Assembly (NCBI GenBank): GCA_017882985.1
Contig: JADGOK010000002.1
Location: forward strand, 1 to 13,399
DNA: 13,399 nt
Reading direction: 5' to 3'
DNA from: Acidimicrobiales bacterium
Lineage (GTDB): Bacteria; Actinomycetota; Acidimicrobiia; Acidimicrobiales; RAAP-2
A program made the translations under genes and the position numbers. This document shows positions 6,883 to 11,261 of the stretch, piece after piece; position 1 is the first letter of the stretch, and each line of letters opens with the position of its first letter. Below the pieces are notes generated by a model, which saw nothing but the letters and a program-made list of their open reading frames with translations, ran no database searches and was not told the DNA's origin.

Positions 6883-7523
6883 CGTCCTTTGAGGGATACG
6901 ACGAGCCAGAGGAGATGACCGGCACGGCCGGTCATCACGCGCGCCGCGACATCGAGTCGGACCTGCGCGACCTGATCGACCTGATCGCCAACGCCAAGCA
7001 GATGCCGCTGTCGAACTCGGCCCTGATCCCGCGAGAGGACGTCCTTTCCCTGCTCGAGCAGGCCCTGCGCAGCATTCCTGACGAGGTTCGAGAGGCCCGC
7101 TGGGCGCTGCGCGACCGCGAGGAGTTGATGGCCGCCGAGGTCCAAAAGGCCCAGCAGTTGATGGACCAGGTCCGTGCCGAGGCGGCCCGAATGGTCGACA
7201 AGACCGAAGTGGTCCGCCAATCGCGTCTGAAGGCGGCCGAGATCATCGCCGAAGCCCAGACCCGGGCGCGCCAGCTCATCAACCAGTCCGAGGACTTTAT
7301 CGACGGCAAGTTGGGGAACTTCGAGATCGTGCTCGAGCGACTGCTCAAGACCGCCCATTCGGGACGCGAGCGCTTAAGCGCCCAGGGCCTGCCCACGTCG
7401 ATGATCGAGTCCGCCCCCGTCGACGGCGACTTTCCCGCCCCGGCGCCGGCGCCCCACGCTCCAGGCCACGTCGAACCCGCCCGACCCGACGAGTCGTCCT
7501 TCTTTGATCAGGACGCCTACTAA
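6879..7523 (+). CDS. sepIVA: SepIVA/DivIVA-like coiled-coil septation protein
   Basis: This 214-residue acidic protein has no catalytic motif. Residues about 24-52 contain DIESDLRDLIDLIANAKQM and a short leucine-rich stretch. Residues about 55-170 are a long, charged, Ala/Glu/Arg-rich helix predicted by eye to be a coiled coil (REARWALRDREELMAAEVQK and onward). The tail from about 180 is rich in Pro and Ala (PAPAPAPHAPGH) and ends in FFDQDAY. Length, architecture and position directly before yceD match mycobacterial Rv2927c/MSMEG_2416, named SepIVA, a DivIVA-domain factor needed for septation and envelope growth. The identification rests on synteny and architecture rather than a diagnostic motif, so the symbol is tentative. 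The GTG start at 6879 overlaps the coaD stop (GTGA). Confidence 0.75.
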   Translation: MTSFEGYDEPEEMTGTAGHHARRDIESDLRDLIDLIANAKQMPLSNSALIPREDVLSLLEQALRSIPDEVREARWALRDREELMAAEVQKAQQLMDQVRAEAARMVDKTEVVRQSRLKAAEIIAEAQTRARQLINQSEDFIDGKLGNFEIVLERLLKTAHSGRERLSAQGLPTSMIESAPVDGDFPAPAPAPHAPGHVEPARPDESSFFDQDAY

Positions 7524-7528
7524 CCGCC

Positions 7529-8083
7529 GTGGCTTCGCCCTACCTCGTGCCAGTCGCCCAGCTGCTACGCGACGTTCCCTCCTCGATGATCGTTTCCTTC
7601 GAGGCGCCCTTTGACGAGCCCCACGAGTTCGCCCCGCGCGGCGCCGCCGAAACGGACGTCTTCGCCGAAGCGACCGTGAAGGTGGCGCTCTCGCTACAGA
7701 GTTTCAGCGGGGGACTACGCGCCAAGGGAACCGTCGAGGCCCCCTGGCACGCGATCTGTCGGCGATGTTCCAACCCCATCCTCGGGATTTCGAGCGTGCA
7801 AGTGCACGAACGATTCGTCGACGAGCGCGGTCCGGGGGACGACGACGCCTATCTCATCGAGAACGATTTCGCCGATCTGGCACCGCTGGTGCACGACGCG
7901 ATCCTGCTGGACCTACCGCTCGCGCCCCTGTGTCGTGAGGACTGTCGAGGGCTCTGTCCGTACTGTGGAATCGACCGAAATGAGGACAGTTGTGACTGCT
8001 CGGCACCGGTCGATGCGCGCTGGGCTACACTTGACGAACTCCGATTCACGGACTTTCCGGCCGGTGAATCCAAAGAAATGTGA
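7529..8083 (+). CDS. yceD: YceD/DUF177 family protein, rRNA accumulation factor
   Basis: This family is linked to accumulation of 23S rRNA and almost always sits directly before rpmF, as here. The 184-residue protein has an N-terminal beta-rich domain with CRRC at 77-80 in the context APWHAICRRCSNPI. The C-terminal cysteine cluster is LCREDCRGLCPYCG (C135, C139, C143, C146) followed by N-x-x-x-CDC (C155, C157). This is the hallmark ending of the family and a likely zinc site. The GTG start at 7529 follows the preceding stop by five bases, and the visible N-terminus SPYLVPVAQLLRD suits it. No Shine-Dalgarno sequence is evident, so coupling to the upstream gene is likely. The molecular function is not well defined in any organism. 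Confidence 0.9.
   Translation: MASPYLVPVAQLLRDVPSSMIVSFEAPFDEPHEFAPRGAAETDVFAEATVKVALSLQSFSGGLRAKGTVEAPWHAICRRCSNPILGISSVQVHERFVDERGPGDDDAYLIENDFADLAPLVHDAILLDLPLAPLCREDCRGLCPYCGIDRNEDSCDCSAPVDARWATLDELRFTDFPAGESKEM
8026..8031 (+). promoter_or_regulatory. Possible internal -10 hexamer for rpmF
   Basis: TACACT inside the 3' end of yceD resembles a -10 hexamer. It could drive extra transcription of rpmF-plsX with a leader of about 80 bases. No -35 at suitable spacing was found, so this is a weak call. Confidence 0.2.
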
Positions 8084-8117
8084 CGGGTTTGGCCCGTTGA
8101 GCTGAAAGTGAAGATCG

Positions 8118-8297
8118 ATGGCTGTTCCAAAGCGCAAGACCAGCAAGGCCAAGACCCGAAGCCGACGTGCGGCGAACTGGACGTTGTCGCGTCCCGCGCG
8201 CAGCGTCTGCCCCCAGTGTGCGACGTCCAAGTTGCCTCACATCGTGTGCCCCAACTGTGGTTGGTACAAGGGTCGCGTCGCGGTAGAGGTCAACTGA
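8118..8297 (+). CDS. rpmF: 50S ribosomal protein L32
   Basis: L32 is a small protein of the large ribosomal subunit. The 59-residue translation begins MAVPKRKTSKAKTRSRRA, the family N-terminus, followed by W21. It carries a zinc ribbon with CPQC (31-34) and CPNC (44-47) and then GWYKGR. The ATG at 8118 lies 34 bases after the yceD stop, the largest gap in the fakA-to-plsX run. A short inverted repeat (8083-8097) lies in that gap. Only a weak AAGTGAAG precedes the start. The stop is one base before the plsX start codon. The yceD-rpmF-plsX order is conserved across many bacterial phyla. Confidence 0.97.
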   Translation: MAVPKRKTSKAKTRSRRAANWTLSRPARSVCPQCATSKLPHIVCPNCGWYKGRVAVEVN

Positions 8298-8298
8298 G

Positions 8299-9282
8299 TT
8301 GACCCTCCCCATCGCCCTTGACGCGATGGGTGGTGACTTTGCTCCCAGCGAGATCATCGCGGGCGCCCGGCGCGCCGTCGATGAACTGGGTCTCAGCGTC
8401 ATCCTCGTCGGTGTGCCCGATCTCATGGGCGACCCCCTCGGCTTAGAGGTCGTGGCCTGCACCGAAGTGATCGCGATGGACGACGATCCGGCGGGCAGCG
8501 TTCGAAAGAAGAAGGACTCGTCGTTGGTGCGCGCCGCCGAACTCGTGCGCGACAAGAAGGCGAGCGCGATGGTCTCGGCCGGCAACACCGGCGCCACGAT
8601 GGCCTCGGCTCTCTTGCGCATGGGACGTCTGCCCGGCGTGGTGCGTCCCTGCATCGCGACGCCCATTCCCAATCCCGGACGCACGCCCACCGTCCTCGTT
8701 GACGCGGGCGCCAACGCCGAGTGCACGCCCGAGATGTTGGTCCAGTTCGCCCAGATGGCGTCGGCCTTCGTCGAGGCCCACTACGCGGTGGCGAGTCCGA
8801 GCGTCGGGCTGCTCTCGATTGGCGAGGAGTCCTCCAAGGGCACGCCACTCGTGAAGCAGACCCACCAGCTGCTGCTCGCCGAGCCGAGCCTGCACTTCGT
8901 TGGCAACGTCGAAGGTCGCGACCTCATTCCTTCGCCCGTCGACGTCGTGGTGAGCGACGGCTTCACCGGCAACGTGGCACTGAAGACGCTCGAGGGCGCG
9001 CTCAAGTTCATCTTCGCGACCGTCCTTGACGCCGTCGCGACCAACGACGCCACCAAGGCCGCCGGCGACGTGCTCTTTGAGTACCTGTTGCCAATAGCGA
9101 GTCAACTCACGCCCGAAAACCAGGGCGGAGCGATGTTGCTCGGTCTCAACGGCATCTGCGTGATAAGTCACGGATCGTCCAACGCGACCGCGATCATGAA
9201 CGCGCTGCGCGTCGCCTCGGAAATGGACCGTGACGGCGTCGTCGAGAAACTGCGCCTCACTATCCGTCCTGATCAGGGCTAA
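8299..9282 (+). CDS. plsX: Phosphate acyltransferase PlsX
   Basis: PlsX transfers acyl chains from acyl-ACP to inorganic phosphate, giving acyl-phosphate for PlsY and phosphatidic acid synthesis; it works peripherally at the membrane. The 327-residue protein fits the family length. Signatures are ALDAMGGD (6-13), SAGNTGATMAS (G95, N96, T97, G98), the DAGANAECTPEMLVQFA segment, GNVEGRDL, and VVSDGFTGN (217-225). The start is TTG at 8299, one base after the rpmF stop. It is chosen because the family's N-terminus (M-x-IALDAMGGD) begins here and no ATG or GTG precedes that motif. FakA upstream and ACP downstream both connect to the same acyl-phosphate pool. Confidence 0.96.
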   Translation: MTLPIALDAMGGDFAPSEIIAGARRAVDELGLSVILVGVPDLMGDPLGLEVVACTEVIAMDDDPAGSVRKKKDSSLVRAAELVRDKKASAMVSAGNTGATMASALLRMGRLPGVVRPCIATPIPNPGRTPTVLVDAGANAECTPEMLVQFAQMASAFVEAHYAVASPSVGLLSIGEESSKGTPLVKQTHQLLLAEPSLHFVGNVEGRDLIPSPVDVVVSDGFTGNVALKTLEGALKFIFATVLDAVATNDATKAAGDVLFEYLLPIASQLTPENQGGAMLLGLNGICVISHGSSNATAIMNALRVASEMDRDGVVEKLRLTIRPDQG

Positions 9283-9311
9283 GTAGCGGGCCCACCTGGG
9301 TGGATGCTCGG

Positions 9312-9317
9312 TATTCT
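9312..9317 (+). promoter_or_regulatory. Candidate -10 hexamer upstream of acpP
   Basis: TATTCT, in the 60-base gap between plsX and acpP, matches the -10 consensus at four of six positions. A start near 9324 would leave a leader of about 19 bases containing the AAAGGAG ribosome site. A CCACC-TG-GGTGG repeat (9292-9303) lies where a -35 element would be, and no -35 is seen. A separate promoter would suit the high demand for ACP. Confidence 0.35.
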
Positions 9318-9330
9318 AGAGCAGCAACAC

Positions 9331-9337
9331 AAAGGAG
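9331..9337 (+). promoter_or_regulatory. Ribosome binding site of acpP
   Basis: AAAGGAG lies five bases before the ATG at 9343. It selects that ATG over the in-frame ATG at 9304 and is the strongest Shine-Dalgarno match on the plus strand of this window. Confidence 0.85.
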
Positions 9338-9342
9338 TGGCT

Positions 9343-9633
9343 ATGACCGCTGACGCAGTGAATTCATCCTCTCTCGACCGAGCCCAAGTCTTGGACCTGG
9401 TACGCGAACAATTGGCCGAAATCCTTGAGAAGAGCCCCACGGACATCGGTGAAGACGTCCCCTTCGCCGATCTCGGCGCGGACTCGTTGGCGCTCATCGA
9501 ACTCGTTGAGGCGCTCGAGGAGAACTTGGCGACCCACGTCGCGGGCTTTCACATCGACGACGAAGACTTAGAGAGTCTCTTGTCGGTGCGCGACGCCGTT
9601 GACTACGTGTCGGCCAAGTTGCAGGTGGCTTGA
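9343..9633 (+). CDS. acpP: Acyl carrier protein
   Basis: ACP carries growing acyl chains on a 4'-phosphopantetheine arm in fatty acid synthesis and supplies acyl-ACP to PlsX. The 96-residue product has FADLGADSLALIELVEALEE, with the attachment serine at residue 48, and ends in the usual DAVDYVSAKL helix. It is longer than the common 77-80 residues: it has about ten extra N-terminal residues (TADAVNSSSL) and a few more in the loop HVAGFHIDDEDLES. It also reads DSLALIELV instead of the usual DSLDxVELV. The context between plsX and rnc, as in many bacteria, argues for the primary ACP rather than a polyketide carrier protein. The stop overlaps the rnc start (TTGA). Confidence 0.9.
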   Translation: MTADAVNSSSLDRAQVLDLVREQLAEILEKSPTDIGEDVPFADLGADSLALIELVEALEENLATHVAGFHIDDEDLESLLSVRDAVDYVSAKLQVA

Positions 9634-10328
9634 CGAGGTCCGTGAGCCTGTTGCTCTCGCCCCTTGATTCGTTAGCCGAACAACTGGGACTCGGTCCCGG
9701 CAGTGCGCTGCTGGCCGTGGCGGTGACGCACTCGAGCTACGCCGCCGAGCACGGCTGCGCCTCGAACGAACGTCTCGAGTTCTTAGGCGACGCCGTCGTC
9801 GATCTCGCCGTCGCGGACCTGATCGTGACCGAGTACCCCTCGCTCAACGAAGGTTCGGGATCACTCGTGCGTTCACGTGTCGTGAACGAAGCGTCCCTCG
9901 CGCGGGCCGCACGGCGCATGGACCTCGGGAGTTTCATCCGCGTCGGTCGAGGCGAGGTGAAGTCCCGCGGACTCGAACGTCCGTCACTGCTCGCCGACGC
10001 CTTCGAAGCGGTCGTCGCCGCGCTGTACCTCGAGCGTGGTTACGAGGCCGCCAAGACGTTCGTCCACGACACGCTGCGCGACGACGTGCACGCCGCGGCG
10101 CAGAGCCCCGATGACGTTGATCCAAAGACCCGACTTCGCCAGTGGGCCGAGGCGACGGGTCTCGGCACGCCGGTCTACGACGTCGCGGCCCAGGGTCCCG
10201 CGCACCAGACGACGTTCGACGCGACCGTGCGGGTCGGGTCGTCGCTTCACGCGCAGGGCTCGGGTCGATCGAAGAAGAGTGCCGAGACGCAGGCCGCCCG
10301 CGCGGCGTGGGAGCGACGAGATGCCTGA
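9630..10328 (+). CDS. rnc: Ribonuclease III
   Basis: RNase III cleaves double-stranded RNA, chiefly in rRNA precursor processing. The 232-residue protein has the catalytic signature NERLEFLGDAVVDLAVAD (46-63; E50, D54), the second acidic motif DAFEAVVAALYLERG (D123, E126), and a double-stranded-RNA-binding domain from about 158 (DPKTRLRQWAEATG) to GSGRSKKSAETQAARAAW. The start is the TTG at 9630, overlapping the acpP stop by four bases. A GTG at 9642 is an alternative that would remove four residues, and I cannot decide between them. The 3' end overlaps mutM by eight bases. Confidence 0.95.
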   Translation: MTRSVSLLLSPLDSLAEQLGLGPGSALLAVAVTHSSYAAEHGCASNERLEFLGDAVVDLAVADLIVTEYPSLNEGSGSLVRSRVVNEASLARAARRMDLGSFIRVGRGEVKSRGLERPSLLADAFEAVVAALYLERGYEAAKTFVHDTLRDDVHAAAQSPDDVDPKTRLRQWAEATGLGTPVYDVAAQGPAHQTTFDATVRVGSSLHAQGSGRSKKSAETQAARAAWERRDA

Positions 10329-11223
10329 ACTGCCCGAAGTTGAAACGGTGCGCGCGTCACTGGCGCGTGACCTCATTGGCAAGAAGATCAAGTCCGCGGC
10401 CGTCACCAACGGCCGCGTCGTACGGCGCCACAAGACCGCCAAGGACTTTCGCGCGCTCGTCGAGGGCCACACCATCAAGTCCGTGCAGCGCCTCGGCAAG
10501 AACCTGATCATCGGTTTCGACAACGCGACGCACCTGGTGATCCACCTCGGCATGAGCGGGCAGTTGTTGCGCGCGAAGGGTCCGAAGGACCCCAAGCCCA
10601 AGCACACCCACGTCGTGTTCACCTTCGCCCAGGGCGGCGAGTTGCGCTACGTCGACCCGCGGACCTTCGGTGAGCTGTACGTCTCGATTCCGCCCAACGA
10701 GGGTGTCGAGGTCGAGATCTCGAAGTTCGCGCGACTCTCGATCGGCGGCGAGGGACTGACGCTTCGCCACCAGGTCCCCGAGCTCGCGCACCTGGGGATC
10801 GACCCCTTCGAGGACCAGATTGGCTGGGACCGCTTCGCCGCCATCCTGCGCAGCCGCTCAACGACGCTGAAGGTCGTGCTCACCGACCAGGACATCATCG
10901 CCGGTCTGGGCAACATCTACGCCGACGAGACGCTGTACGCCTCGGGACTGCGCTACGACCGACCGGCCGAGTCACTCTCGACCATCGAGATTCGCCGCCT
11001 GCACCGGGCGATCACCGAGATACTCACCGACGCCATCAAGTACGGCGGGTCGACGCTCACCGACGAGCAGTTCGTCGACCCCGACGGCAAGCCCGGGACC
11101 TATCAGCAGTTCCATCAGGTGTACGACCGCGAGGGGTTGCCCTGCTTCCAGTGTCGCCAACCCATCAAACGCGTGACGGTGCGCCAACGCTCCACCTTCT
11201 TTTGCGAGAAGTGTCAGAGCTAG
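10321..11223 (+). CDS. mutM: Formamidopyrimidine-DNA glycosylase (Fpg/MutM)
   Basis: MutM removes 8-oxoguanine and formamidopyrimidines and cuts the abasic site by beta,delta-elimination. The 300-residue protein begins MPELPEVETV, giving the catalytic N-terminal proline P2 after Met removal, plus E3 and E6. K60 in RLGKNLI corresponds to the conserved lysine, and the helix-two-turn-helix shows GLGNIYADE (N198). The C-terminal zinc finger is C275-x2-C278 and C295-x2-C298, with the conserved R before STFF. The ATG at 10321 is certain because P2 must follow it; a longer in-frame reading from 10036 lies inside rnc. TGGGAG at 10308-10313 is a fair ribosome site. rnc-mutM-smc order matches other Actinobacteria. 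Confidence 0.97.
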   Translation: MPELPEVETVRASLARDLIGKKIKSAAVTNGRVVRRHKTAKDFRALVEGHTIKSVQRLGKNLIIGFDNATHLVIHLGMSGQLLRAKGPKDPKPKHTHVVFTFAQGGELRYVDPRTFGELYVSIPPNEGVEVEISKFARLSIGGEGLTLRHQVPELAHLGIDPFEDQIGWDRFAAILRSRSTTLKVVLTDQDIIAGLGNIYADETLYASGLRYDRPAESLSTIEIRRLHRAITEILTDAIKYGGSTLTDEQFVDPDGKPGTYQQFHQVYDREGLPCFQCRQPIKRVTVRQRSTFFCEKCQS

Positions 11224-11246
11224 CCACGGGGATGAGGTCGCAAGGT

Positions 11247-11255
11247 TGCTAGCGT
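11247..11255 (+). promoter_or_regulatory. Candidate extended -10 promoter of smc
   Basis: TGCTAGCGT fits TGnTAnnnT and is followed by six bases and then the GTG of smc. The predicted transcript start falls on or next to the start codon, so a leaderless smc message is likely from this promoter. It shares the TGCTA core with the candidates before pckG and rpmB. No Shine-Dalgarno sequence is visible in the 38-base gap after mutM. Confidence 0.45.
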
Positions 11256-11261
11256 CTACGC

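Noticed and set aside
9304..9342. Upstream ATG giving a 109-residue ACP
   Set aside because: The AAAGGAG site at 9331-9337 lies inside that extension and points to the ATG at 9343; the extra residues do not resemble ACP.
10036..10320. Upstream extension of the mutM frame into rnc
   Set aside because: MutM needs proline 2 as its catalytic N-terminus, so translation must begin at the ATG at 10321.
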